From assembly GCF_031344055.1 (NCBI RefSeq), contig NZ_JADBEN010000001.1: a stretch of 64,000 nt of DNA. One strand, 5' to 3'. The notes beneath the pieces were generated by a model. That model was not told where the DNA came from. It made no database searches and was given only the letters and a program-made list of their open reading frames with translations. Below, piece after piece: positions 25,595 through 33,622 of the stretch (positions are counted from its first letter, which is position 1; each line of letters begins with the position of its first letter). The DNA is from Methylobacillus flagellatus_A (GTDB lineage: Bacteria > Pseudomonadota > Gammaproteobacteria > Burkholderiales > Methylophilaceae). Both the position numbers and the translations under genes were made by a program.

Positions 25595-27154
25595 TCAAAT
25601 GCCATTGGCAGCGGCAGCTTCCTTGGCATGGTACTTACCAATCAAGCTATCCCATTCGATGGTGACGTTGCCGCCAGTCATCTGGTATTGCTTTTGCCAG
25701 CCATTGAGCAACTCGATGCAGGCATGGTCGATGTATTCGAGATCATCAAACTGCACATGGATATCGCGGCCGGCTTCCAGATGATCCAGCACGGAAACCA
25801 GCTTGGGAATGCCAAGCTGGGTGGCTGAGCCTTTCAGGTGCAGCGTGGTTTGCTTGCTGTTGGGCTGGTGCTCCGCCTTGATGGAGACATGGGAGAACAC
25901 GTACAGCAGCTTTGCAATCGACAATACCAGGCCGGTGACGACGCCTGCCAGCAGGTTGAAGCTGACGATGGTGACGATGGTGACGATGTAGATTGCCAGC
26001 TCGGCCTTGCCGTAAGCCAGCAGTTCCTTGGCCACCTTGGGGTAGGCCAGCTTGTAGCCGGTGTACACCAAGACGCCGGCCAGGGTCGCGACCGGGATAT
26101 ATTCCAATGTGAACAGGAAAATACTGATGAACAGCAGCAGCCACAAGCCGTGCATGATGGTGGATGCGCGGCTGGTGGCGCCTGCCTCGACGTTGGCGCT
26201 GGAGCGCACGATCACGCCTGTCATTGGCAATGCGCTGAGGAAGCCGCAAATGGCATTACCCACGCCTTGCGCCATCAGCTCGCGGTCGTACTTGGTACGA
26301 ACGCCCTGGTGCATCTGGTCAACCGCGGCGCAAGACAGCAATGACTCCGCACTGGCAATGAAAGCAAGCGACACGACCGCGAGCAGCACGCCGGCTGTCA
26401 TGGAGGCTTCAACGGTGCTCATCGTCGGGGTGATGATGGTGCCTAGGATGTTCTGCAGGTTGGTCGGGCCGTCGAACAGGTCGGTGAGGTACTTGATGTC
26501 GAAGCTGAACAAGTTGGCGACGATCACCGCCAATACCACCCCGATCAATGCGCCCGGAATCAGCTTGAGCCGAGTAGGGGCATAGCGCGTCCAGAGTACG
26601 ATGGACGCAATGGTGATGATGCCGGTAATCGCGGCGTAAATATTGCCGCCATGCGATTCGAATGTTTCCAGCAGGCCGTTGGGGATGTCCAGTAGGTTCT
26701 TGATGCCGCTAGACAGAGGATCGCGGTCAAGCATGATGTGGAATTGCGAACCGATGATCAGTATGCCAATACCGCCCAGCATGCCGTGGATCACCGCAGG
26801 CGAGATGGCGCGGAACCACACCCCGAGTTTGAACACTCCGGCGAGTATCTGCACGAAGCCTGCCGCCAATACGATCACGCCGTAAATGGCAAGGCCGAAC
26901 TCGGTGACGATATCGGCCACGATCACGACCAGGCCTGCGGCCGGGCCGCTAACGGTCAACGGGGAGCCGGAAATCGAGCCGACCACAAGGCCGCCGATAA
27001 TCCCTGTGATAATGCCGGCTGTCGGCGGGAGGCCTGAGGCAATCGCGATGCCAAGACATAATGGCACTGCCACCAAAAATACCACAATGGAGGCAAAGAA
27101 GTCTTTGCTGAGGCTGCCCGCTTTTACTTCAGCCGTATTGGTTTGAGTTGTCAT
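25595..27154 (-). CDS. SulP-family anion transporter, candidate bicarbonate transporter
   Basis: A 519-aa SulP protein. About 10-14 membrane helices occupy residues 20-410 (signature-like PLCLGIAIASGLPPTAGIITGIIGG near the start), and a C-terminal STAS domain lies at about 430-519 (LHLKGSATQLGIPKLVSVLDHLEAG..IHVQFDDLEYIDHACIELL). SulP members carry sulfate, bicarbonate, dicarboxylates or molybdate. The carbonic anhydrase gene 38 bases upstream on the same strand makes bicarbonate the best guess; no sulfate-assimilation genes are nearby. The STAS domain lacks an obvious phosphorylatable Ser in the usual DxS loop (it reads DHAC), so control may differ. Confidence 0.88.
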   Translation of the reverse strand: MTTQTNTAEVKAGSLSKDFFASIVVFLVAVPLCLGIAIASGLPPTAGIITGIIGGLVVGSISGSPLTVSGPAAGLVVIVADIVTEFGLAIYGVIVLAAGFVQILAGVFKLGVWFRAISPAVIHGMLGGIGILIIGSQFHIMLDRDPLSSGIKNLLDIPNGLLETFESHGGNIYAAITGIITIASIVLWTRYAPTRLKLIPGALIGVVLAVIVANLFSFDIKYLTDLFDGPTNLQNILGTIITPTMSTVEASMTAGVLLAVVSLAFIASAESLLSCAAVDQMHQGVRTKYDRELMAQGVGNAICGFLSALPMTGVIVRSSANVEAGATSRASTIMHGLWLLLFISIFLFTLEYIPVATLAGVLVYTGYKLAYPKVAKELLAYGKAELAIYIVTIVTIVSFNLLAGVVTGLVLSIAKLLYVFSHVSIKAEHQPNSKQTTLHLKGSATQLGIPKLVSVLDHLEAGRDIHVQFDDLEYIDHACIELLNGWQKQYQMTGGNVTIEWDSLIGKYHAKEAAAANGI

Positions 27155-27192
27155 GCTAGTTTAATCCTGAGAAAGAGGTAGTCGCGGTTCGC

Positions 27193-27858
27193 CTAGTTCT
27201 GCACCAAGGGATGGTCTGCGCTAAATATCTGGTAGGTCTCGGGGAAGTTCACCTTGGCTGTAGCCAGGTCGTAGACGCCGCCGACAATGCCGATTTCGCC
27301 TTTGTTCAAGAGGTCTCGCAGGATGTCGCTGGAATTCCAGATGGTGTCGATCTGGGTCTTGACGTTGAGTTCGCACACGTGGCCGACAAAGGTATCGTTC
27401 GAGGATGAGCGGTTTTCCTTGGTCTGCTTTTCAGCTTCGACGGCGGGAAAGATCATCTTGGTGATTTCGCCGATATGGCCGCCGGAGAAACCGTCGCAGG
27501 CCGCTTTGACCGCGCCGCAATTGGTGTGGCCAAGCACGACGATCAGCTTGCTGCCCAGGTATTTGCATGAGTATTCCAGGCTGCCAATCGCCTTGCGCGA
27601 AGCAATATTCCCTGCCAGTCGCACGCTGAAAAGATCGCCCAGGCCTTGATCGAAAATCAATTCGGTTGATGTGCGCGAGTCGCTGCAACTGAGGATGGCG
27701 GCAAAAGGGTGCTGCTTGTCCTTGGTGATATTCACCACATTCAGCAAATCCCGGTGGGCTGAAATATTCTGGGTAAAGCGTTCATTGCCTTCCAACAGGA
27801 TGGCTAGGGCTTCTTGCGGCGACATTTTGTCGCGGTCTTGTAGTGGGTGTTTGTACAT
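27193..27858 (-). CDS. can: Beta-carbonic anhydrase
   Basis: A 221-aa beta-class enzyme interconverting CO2 and bicarbonate. Zinc ligands are Cys58 and Asp60 (SCSDSRTS), His111 and Cys114 (LGHTNCGA). The N-terminal YKHPLQDRDKMSPQEALAILLEGNERF is typical. It is probably the first gene of a can-sulP operon. Bicarbonate is needed for CarAB in this window and for carboxylases of central metabolism. The promoter must lie in the A/T-rich region right of 27858. Confidence 0.95.
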   Translation of the reverse strand: MYKHPLQDRDKMSPQEALAILLEGNERFTQNISAHRDLLNVVNITKDKQHPFAAILSCSDSRTSTELIFDQGLGDLFSVRLAGNIASRKAIGSLEYSCKYLGSKLIVVLGHTNCGAVKAACDGFSGGHIGEITKMIFPAVEAEKQTKENRSSSNDTFVGHVCELNVKTQIDTIWNSSDILRDLLNKGEIGIVGGVYDLATAKVNFPETYQIFSADHPLVQN

Positions 27859-28144
27859 GTTTTTACTTCCCCTGCTAAGTTAAAAATCTATCGTATTAAT
27901 AGATGATGTATGTGTAAACGGTCTTATAAAAGACATGATAGGAATTATTTTGTTCCGTATAAATATGATTATTATAGGTAAATTTTATTGTTTCTATAAA
28001 AAACTTATTGTAAAGAAATGTAAGTTTGTGAAAGGATTTGGCAAAAATTTCATCGCATCATGCAGTTAAACCATGACGGTTTGATGAAAATAATGGAAAG
28101 GAAGGCGGTTTTCTAGTTCTTTTTTGATGCCAGAATTTACCTGG
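27859..28144. other. A/T-rich divergent regulatory region between can and porin
   Basis: No gene is visible. The region is markedly A/T-rich, contains the can promoter side (for example the ATCTAT/ATAGAT dyad around 27888-27908), and leads into the Pho box of the porin gene. Confidence 0.5.
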
Positions 28145-28200
28145 ATGTCATAAAACTGTCATTTTCAGTACATCATTCAGTCACATTGCAACCACATACT
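28145..28200 (+). promoter_or_regulatory. Pho box with four half-sites plus -10, porin promoter
   Basis: Four 7-bp half-sites occur at exact 11-bp pitch: ATGTCAT (28145-28151), CTGTCAT (28156-28162), AGTACAT (28167-28173) and CAGTCAC (28178-28184), with A/T-rich 4-bp spacers. The first pair matches the PhoB consensus (CTGTCAT repeat) in 13 of 14 half-site bases. A CATACT -10 (28195-28200) follows after 10 bp. Phosphate starvation control is a strong inference. Confidence 0.85.
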
Positions 28201-28304
28201 GCACGCCATATCGCTGTGAAAGCCAGGCTCCATCAGCGATAGGCGGCCTTTGCCGCCACGAGCAGGTATCAAGCTTGATACATAGACCTAAATAAAATAA
28301 GTGC

Positions 28305-29756
28305 ATGGATTGTAAAGTGATTGCGATGACAACAGGGAAAACGGCCCGCAAAGCCTTAGCGACAGCAGTAATGCTGGCAACGACATCTGCCACTGCAATG
28401 GCGGATGCGCAAGTGTTGGAGTTGTACGTGGACTCCACGACCAAACAGATTTTCTCCGAGCCCGGTCCTAACCGGGTGAAAATGGGGACCTTCAAGTCAG
28501 TCGATACTGCAGCAGAAGCCAAGAGCGAGAACGCTGCCAGCATCGATCTGGTTGAAATGAGGCAGGAGCTGGAACTCAGGCAAAGGGAGCTGGAGGAAAA
28601 GCTCGACAAGATCGCCATGGCGCCTGCGCCAAAGCCTTCCAGTTCCGGCAAGAGCTGGGCTGATACCATGAAGGTGCGGGGCTATATGCAGATACGCAGC
28701 AACCCCATCATCGGCGGCGACAAGGAAATTGCCCACCAGGCGGATCGCTCGATCGGGGATAACACCAACTTCCTGATCCGCCGTATGCGCCTGATTTTCT
28801 TCGGCGACATTGGCGAGCGCCTGTCCTATTATATCCAGCCGGATTTTGCCAGCCGTACAGGCGATACTGGCAATATCGCCCAGTTGCGCGACGCCTATGG
28901 CGACATCTACTTGACCAAGGACAGGGTGCACCGCCTGCGTGTCGGCCAATCCAAGATTCCCTACAGTTTCGAGAACCTGCAGTCGAGCCAGAACCGTATC
29001 GCGCTTGACCGTAACGACGCATTGAACAGCTGCTGTAAGGATGAGCGGGACCTGGGCGTGTTCTACTACTACACGCCGAAGGACAAGCAGGAGATGTTCA
29101 AGTATCTCGTGGACAGCGGCCTGAAGGGCTCGGGCAACTACGGCGTGTTCGCCTTCGGCGCCTACAACGGCACTGGCGCCAACCGCTCCGAGAACAATGA
29201 CAACCTGCATTTGGTCTCGCGTTTCACTTATCCGGTCAAGTTCGAGAATGGACAGATTTTCGAAGCGGGTATCCAGGGGATTTACGGCACCTTCAAGCCG
29301 AGCAGAAGCGGCACGGTGGCGGCTGACTCCAAGACCGACGGTTTCAAGGATCAGCGCGTTGGCGTTCACGCTGTGCTGTATCCTCAGCCTTTCGGCCTGC
29401 AGGCGGAATGGAACTGGGGCAAGGGCCCTTCGCTGAACGACGCGGGCACCATGGTCGAGGAAAAGTCGCTCAACGGCGGCTATATCCAGGCCATGTACCG
29501 GATCAAGGATTTCTACGGCTACGGCGTCATGATCCCGTTCGTGAAATGGCAATACTTTGACGGCGCGCAGAAATTCGAGACCAACGCGCCGCAGAACCAT
29601 GTCACCGACTGGGAAGCCGGTTTCGAGTGGCAGCCTGTGCCGGAGATCGAGTTCACGGCTTATTATTCCAAGCTGGACCGCAACAACCTGGCGACCGCGC
29701 CATACTCGAAATACAACACCGATATATTGCGATTCCAGTTGCAATACAACTTCTAA
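28305..29756 (+). CDS. Phosphate-selective porin O/P-type outer-membrane protein
   Basis: A 483-aa outer-membrane porin of the OprO/OprP type. It has a signal peptide, a short coiled-coil (EMRQELELRQRELEEKLDKI, about 85-105) that probably trimerises or contacts peptidoglycan, then a 16-strand-like barrel with FLIRRMRLIFFGDIGERLSYYIQPDF and a C-terminal aromatic strand ending in Phe (LRFQLQYNF). OprP-like pores carry phosphate or polyphosphate. The Pho box upstream agrees. The start may instead be the ATG at 28326 (MTTGKTARKALA), which gives a neater signal peptide cleaved after AMA. Confidence 0.88.
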   Translation: MDCKVIAMTTGKTARKALATAVMLATTSATAMADAQVLELYVDSTTKQIFSEPGPNRVKMGTFKSVDTAAEAKSENAASIDLVEMRQELELRQRELEEKLDKIAMAPAPKPSSSGKSWADTMKVRGYMQIRSNPIIGGDKEIAHQADRSIGDNTNFLIRRMRLIFFGDIGERLSYYIQPDFASRTGDTGNIAQLRDAYGDIYLTKDRVHRLRVGQSKIPYSFENLQSSQNRIALDRNDALNSCCKDERDLGVFYYYTPKDKQEMFKYLVDSGLKGSGNYGVFAFGAYNGTGANRSENNDNLHLVSRFTYPVKFENGQIFEAGIQGIYGTFKPSRSGTVAADSKTDGFKDQRVGVHAVLYPQPFGLQAEWNWGKGPSLNDAGTMVEEKSLNGGYIQAMYRIKDFYGYGVMIPFVKWQYFDGAQKFETNAPQNHVTDWEAGFEWQPVPEIEFTAYYSKLDRNNLATAPYSKYNTDILRFQLQYNF

Positions 29757-29777
29757 AGCCGGTTCAACACACGCTTC

Positions 29778-29803
29778 AGCCCGCCATGCGCGGGCTTTTT
29801 ATT
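29778..29803 (+). terminator. Rho-independent terminator after the porin
   Basis: AGCCCGC (29778-29784), loop CATGC, GCGGGCT (29790-29796), then TTTTATTTG. Confidence 0.85.
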
Positions 29804-29858
29804 TGTTGAAAGATTTTTAACCGCAGTTGTAGGAATTTACTAATACAATGCGTAGATT

Positions 29859-32800
29859 ATGTATATATCAAGTCACCAGTCTGCTCAACGAACCAGGCCG
29901 ATCCGATATTTGCTGATCTCGGTGGCGATAGCCCTGGGATATTTCCTCCTCGGGCATAGCACGATCCAGCTCGGGACGCCCGCCACCTTTTCCACCTTCA
30001 TCTGGCCGCCTGCCGGGTTTGCGCTGGCGGTGTTGATACTGGGCGGGGCGCGCATGCTGCCCGGATTGCTGTTCGGGGTGGTGGCGACACAATATAGTGC
30101 CGGACTGCCCTCCGCCGCAGCGCTATTGGTCGGTGCCGGCGCGCTCGCCGGCGCTGTCGCAGGGTACTATATCCTCAAGCGCTACCTCAGGTTCGAGCCC
30201 GCGATGACGCGCCTGCGCGATCTCATGGGAATGGTGCTGGTCGGCGCCATTTTCAGTCCGTTGCTCAGTGCAAGCCTGGGCAGCCTGGGGCTGAAGCTAT
30301 TCGGCGTCGTGCAGGGTCCGGCTTTGTATGTCACCTGGCTGCAATGGTGGATGGGTGACGCCCTGGGCATTATCCTGTTGACGCCCGCCGTCCTGGCTTG
30401 CTTCCACTACGAGCCGATCCGCTGGACCAAGGCCAGGGTATTGGAAGCCGTCGCTCTGGCCGGCATGCTGCTGGGCTTGTGCTTCCTCGCGTTCAATGAC
30501 CTGTTGTCACAGGCAGGGGAATTGGAAGCCAAGGCGTTCCTGGTCTTTCCGTTGGTGATCTGGGCGGCATTGAGCTTTCATCAACGCGGTGCGGCCGTAG
30601 CCTCCATGCTCATCGTCATGACGGCTTTGTGGGGCGGTGGAGGCTACCACGGCTATTTCAGCATGGAAATCAGCAATGCGGCCCTGTTCAATTATTGGAT
30701 GTTTGCGCTGGTGACCGTGTCGATAGGCGTGGGCTTGTCGGGCCTGCATGTCGGCCGTCTGCATGCGGATGAGCAGCTCAGGCGGCAGCTCGGGCTTTAC
30801 AACGCGTTGAGCAATGCCCAGTCCGATGCCGGCGAAGGCGTGGTGGTGATCGAGGACGGCAAGATCATCTACGCCAACGAGGCCCTATGGAAAATCGGCG
30901 GATACGATGCCCGTGACATCCCGATGGGTTCAAGCTTCCTCAGCCTGATCCATCCGAGCGACCGCGAGCGCGTGGCGCAGCATTATGCGCAACGCATCCG
31001 CGGCGAATATACGCCGAGCCGTTATGAAGCGATGGCGATCAGCAAGTCGGGCAAGTCGATCCCGATCGAGGTGGCGGCGGCCAACTATCGTGACGGCAGC
31101 GAGCGCGTCGTGGTGCTGATCATCGATATCAGCAGCCGCAAGCAGGCGGAGGAGGCCTTGCTGCAAAGCCGGGCGGAATACCGCGAGCTGGTGGAGTCCG
31201 TGAAGGCCGTGGTGTGGCGGGCGACGCCGGATGCGGCCTTCACTTTCGTCAGCCAGGAAGCCGAAAGCCTGCTGGGATACCCGATACAGGAATGGACGGG
31301 CAATCCCGGTTTCTGGGCGGAGACCATGCATCCGGACGACCGGGAGTGGGTGGTTGACTTCTGCGCCTGGGAAACCCAGCAGCTCAAGGACCATGTATTC
31401 GAATACAGGATGCTGGCCGCGGATGGCAGAGTGGTCTGGCTGCAGGATATCGTGCGCGTCATCCCTGACCGGTTCGGCAAGCCGCAGGAATTGCTCGGCG
31501 TGATGCTGGACATCACCGCCCGCAAGGCCGCGGAAGCCAGCCTCAAGCTCTCCAAGCAGGTGTTTGACAATACCAGCGAAGCCATCCTGATCGCGGATCG
31601 CGACCTCAATATCCTGGAGGTCAACCAGGCCTACCTGGACATGACCGGATGTGAACGCGGGGATTGCATCGGCGTGCGCTTGTCCCTGCTGGATGAGCCC
31701 GGCGACGGCGGGCAGACGATCGGAAGCCTGGTACAGCAGGATGGGAAATGGATGGGCGAATTGCTCGCCCACAAAAAGAGCGGCGAATACTACCCGGAAT
31801 GGGTGTCCATCAGCACCGTGCACGATAGTAACGGCATCTTGCAGAACTACGTCGTGGTGTTGACGGATATCAGCCAGCGCAAGCAATCCGAAGAGCGGCT
31901 GCAGTTCCTTGCCACGCACGACGGCCTGACTGGGCTGCCAAACCGTGCATTGTTGCAGGAGCGCACCGAGCTGGCCTTGTTGAGGGCGCAGCGCTATCAG
32001 CAGCGGATCGGGGTGCTGTTCATCGATCTCGACCGGTTCAAGATCATCAATGACACGCTGGGCCACCAGGCCGGCGACATGCTGCTGCAGGAGGCGGCGA
32101 GCCGGTTGAGGGAGTGCTTGCGGCAGACGGATACCATTGCCCGCCAGGGCGGGGACGAGTTTGTGGTGCTGGTGGAGGACTTCACCGAGCAGCAATACCT
32201 GGCTGGCGTGGCGCGCAAGATCATGCATGCGTTGGCGCAGCCGTTCATCCTGATGCAGCAGGAGCTGTACATCAGCGCCAGCATCGGCATCAGCGTCTAT
32301 CCCGAGGACGGCGTCGATATCTTCTCCCTGCTCAAGAATGCGGACATGGCCATGTACCGCGCCAAGGACGACGGCAAGAACACCTTCCATTTTTATTCCG
32401 CGGAAAGCAACGCCAGCAGCGTCAGCCGCCTGACGCTGGAAAACAGCTTGCGGCGCGCACTGGAACGCAATGAATTTACCTTGTTGTACCAGGCCAAGCT
32501 GGACCTGGCCGAGCAGGGCATCATCGGCGCGGAAGCCTTGATCCGCTGGCATAGCGCAGAGCTCGGCCTGGTGTCTCCCCAGGACTTCATCCCAATTGCC
32601 GAGGAAACCGGCCTGATTATCGAGATCGGCGAATGGGTGCTGCAACAGGCATGCCGCGACGCCTGCCGCTGGCAGGCAATTGCAGGCCGTCCGGTCCGCG
32701 TGGGCGTGAATATTTCCGCGCGGCAGTTCCGCGAGGACAGCCTGCACAAGGCGATCAGCAATGCATTGGAGGAAAGCGGCCTCACGCCGGATTGCCTGGA

Positions 32801-33260
32801 ACTGGAAATCACGGAGAGCATGATCATGCAGAATGCGGAACGCGCCAGCCAGATGTTGCAGCATTTCCGTGACCTGGGCAGCCATGTGCTGATCGATGAC
32901 TTCGGCACCGGTTATTCATCGCTGGGCTATCTCAAGCATTTCCCCATCGACTCGTTGAAGATCGACCGATCCTTCGTGCGCGACATCCCGCAGGATAGCG
33001 ACGATATGGCGATTACGCAGGCCATCATCGCCATGGCGCACAGCCTCAAGATCAATGTAGTGGCCGAAGGAGTGGAAACCCAGGCGCAGCTCGAATTCCT
33101 GCGGGGGCAGGGATGCGACCAGCTGCAGGGGTATATCTTCAGCCGTCCGCTCGCGGGGGAGGATTTCCTCGGCATGCTGCGCTTTGACACGGCGCGGCGC
33201 GCAGGGCGCACCCATATCCGTGGTTTGCAGCTTGAGGAGCCCGGGCTGGCCGAGGCCTGA
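29859..33260 (+). CDS. MASE1-PAS-GGDEF-EAL c-di-GMP turnover protein
   Basis: A 1133-aa membrane sensor. Residues about 10-300 form a MASE1 domain with eight or so helices (FSTFIWPPAGFALAVLILGGARMLPGLLFG). Three PAS/PAC modules follow (about 315-435, 440-560, 565-680), then GGDEF (about 690-855, motif RQGGDEF intact) and EAL (about 870-1115). The EAL catalytic set is intact: EALIRW, NISARQF, ELEITESMI, IDDFGTGYSSL, DRSFVRDI, AEGVE. It may both make and break c-di-GMP, and PAS ligands would set the balance. It is monocistronic, downstream of the porin terminator. The likely effector in this window is the PilZ-like gene near 63 kb. Confidence 0.93.
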   Translation: MYISSHQSAQRTRPIRYLLISVAIALGYFLLGHSTIQLGTPATFSTFIWPPAGFALAVLILGGARMLPGLLFGVVATQYSAGLPSAAALLVGAGALAGAVAGYYILKRYLRFEPAMTRLRDLMGMVLVGAIFSPLLSASLGSLGLKLFGVVQGPALYVTWLQWWMGDALGIILLTPAVLACFHYEPIRWTKARVLEAVALAGMLLGLCFLAFNDLLSQAGELEAKAFLVFPLVIWAALSFHQRGAAVASMLIVMTALWGGGGYHGYFSMEISNAALFNYWMFALVTVSIGVGLSGLHVGRLHADEQLRRQLGLYNALSNAQSDAGEGVVVIEDGKIIYANEALWKIGGYDARDIPMGSSFLSLIHPSDRERVAQHYAQRIRGEYTPSRYEAMAISKSGKSIPIEVAAANYRDGSERVVVLIIDISSRKQAEEALLQSRAEYRELVESVKAVVWRATPDAAFTFVSQEAESLLGYPIQEWTGNPGFWAETMHPDDREWVVDFCAWETQQLKDHVFEYRMLAADGRVVWLQDIVRVIPDRFGKPQELLGVMLDITARKAAEASLKLSKQVFDNTSEAILIADRDLNILEVNQAYLDMTGCERGDCIGVRLSLLDEPGDGGQTIGSLVQQDGKWMGELLAHKKSGEYYPEWVSISTVHDSNGILQNYVVVLTDISQRKQSEERLQFLATHDGLTGLPNRALLQERTELALLRAQRYQQRIGVLFIDLDRFKIINDTLGHQAGDMLLQEAASRLRECLRQTDTIARQGGDEFVVLVEDFTEQQYLAGVARKIMHALAQPFILMQQELYISASIGISVYPEDGVDIFSLLKNADMAMYRAKDDGKNTFHFYSAESNASSVSRLTLENSLRRALERNEFTLLYQAKLDLAEQGIIGAEALIRWHSAELGLVSPQDFIPIAEETGLIIEIGEWVLQQACRDACRWQAIAGRPVRVGVNISARQFREDSLHKAISNALEESGLTPDCLELEITESMIMQNAERASQMLQHFRDLGSHVLIDDFGTGYSSLGYLKHFPIDSLKIDRSFVRDIPQDSDDMAITQAIIAMAHSLKINVVAEGVETQAQLEFLRGQGCDQLQGYIFSRPLAGEDFLGMLRFDTARRAGRTHIRGLQLEEPGLAEA

Positions 33261-33277
33261 GCCGGGGAGGGTTCCGG

Positions 33278-33619
33278 CTAGTGGGGCGGCTCCTTGGCCA
33301 GGTTGAGGGAGTAGATCGGTATTTCCACCACGATATCCTCGTCCCCGACGATGGCCTGGCAGGAAAGGCGGGAATTGGGTTTAAGCCCCCAAGCCTGGTC
33401 CAGCATGTCCTCCTCTATTTCCTCAGGCTCGGATAGCGAGTCATAACCCTTCTGGATATAGACATGGCAAGTGGTGCAGGCGCATACGCCGCCACATGCG
33501 CTGTCGATCTCAATGTCCTGCTTGTGCAGGTTATGGCAGATCGACCTGTCCGGCTGCGCTTCGAACGTCTTGCCCTCAGGGCAGTATTCCGGATGGGGAA
33601 GAACAGTAATTTTTGCCAT
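33278..33619 (-). CDS. fdx: [2Fe-2S] ferredoxin of the ISC system
   Basis: A 113-aa adrenodoxin-type ferredoxin. Cluster ligands are Cys42, Cys48, Cys51 (ACGGVCACTTC) and Cys87 (RLSCQAI). It supplies electrons during Fe-S assembly on IscU. It is the last gene of the isc operon, 3 bases after hscA. No iscX follows; the next gene is convergent. Confidence 0.96.
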   Translation of the reverse strand: MAKITVLPHPEYCPEGKTFEAQPDRSICHNLHKQDIEIDSACGGVCACTTCHVYIQKGYDSLSEPEEIEEDMLDQAWGLKPNSRLSCQAIVGDEDIVVEIPIYSLNLAKEPPH

Positions 33620-33622
33620 GGC

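Noticed and set aside
30930..32885. 651-codon minus-strand frame antisense to the GGDEF-EAL gene
   Set aside because: A mirror of GC-rich codon use; the plus-strand protein has unmistakable domains.
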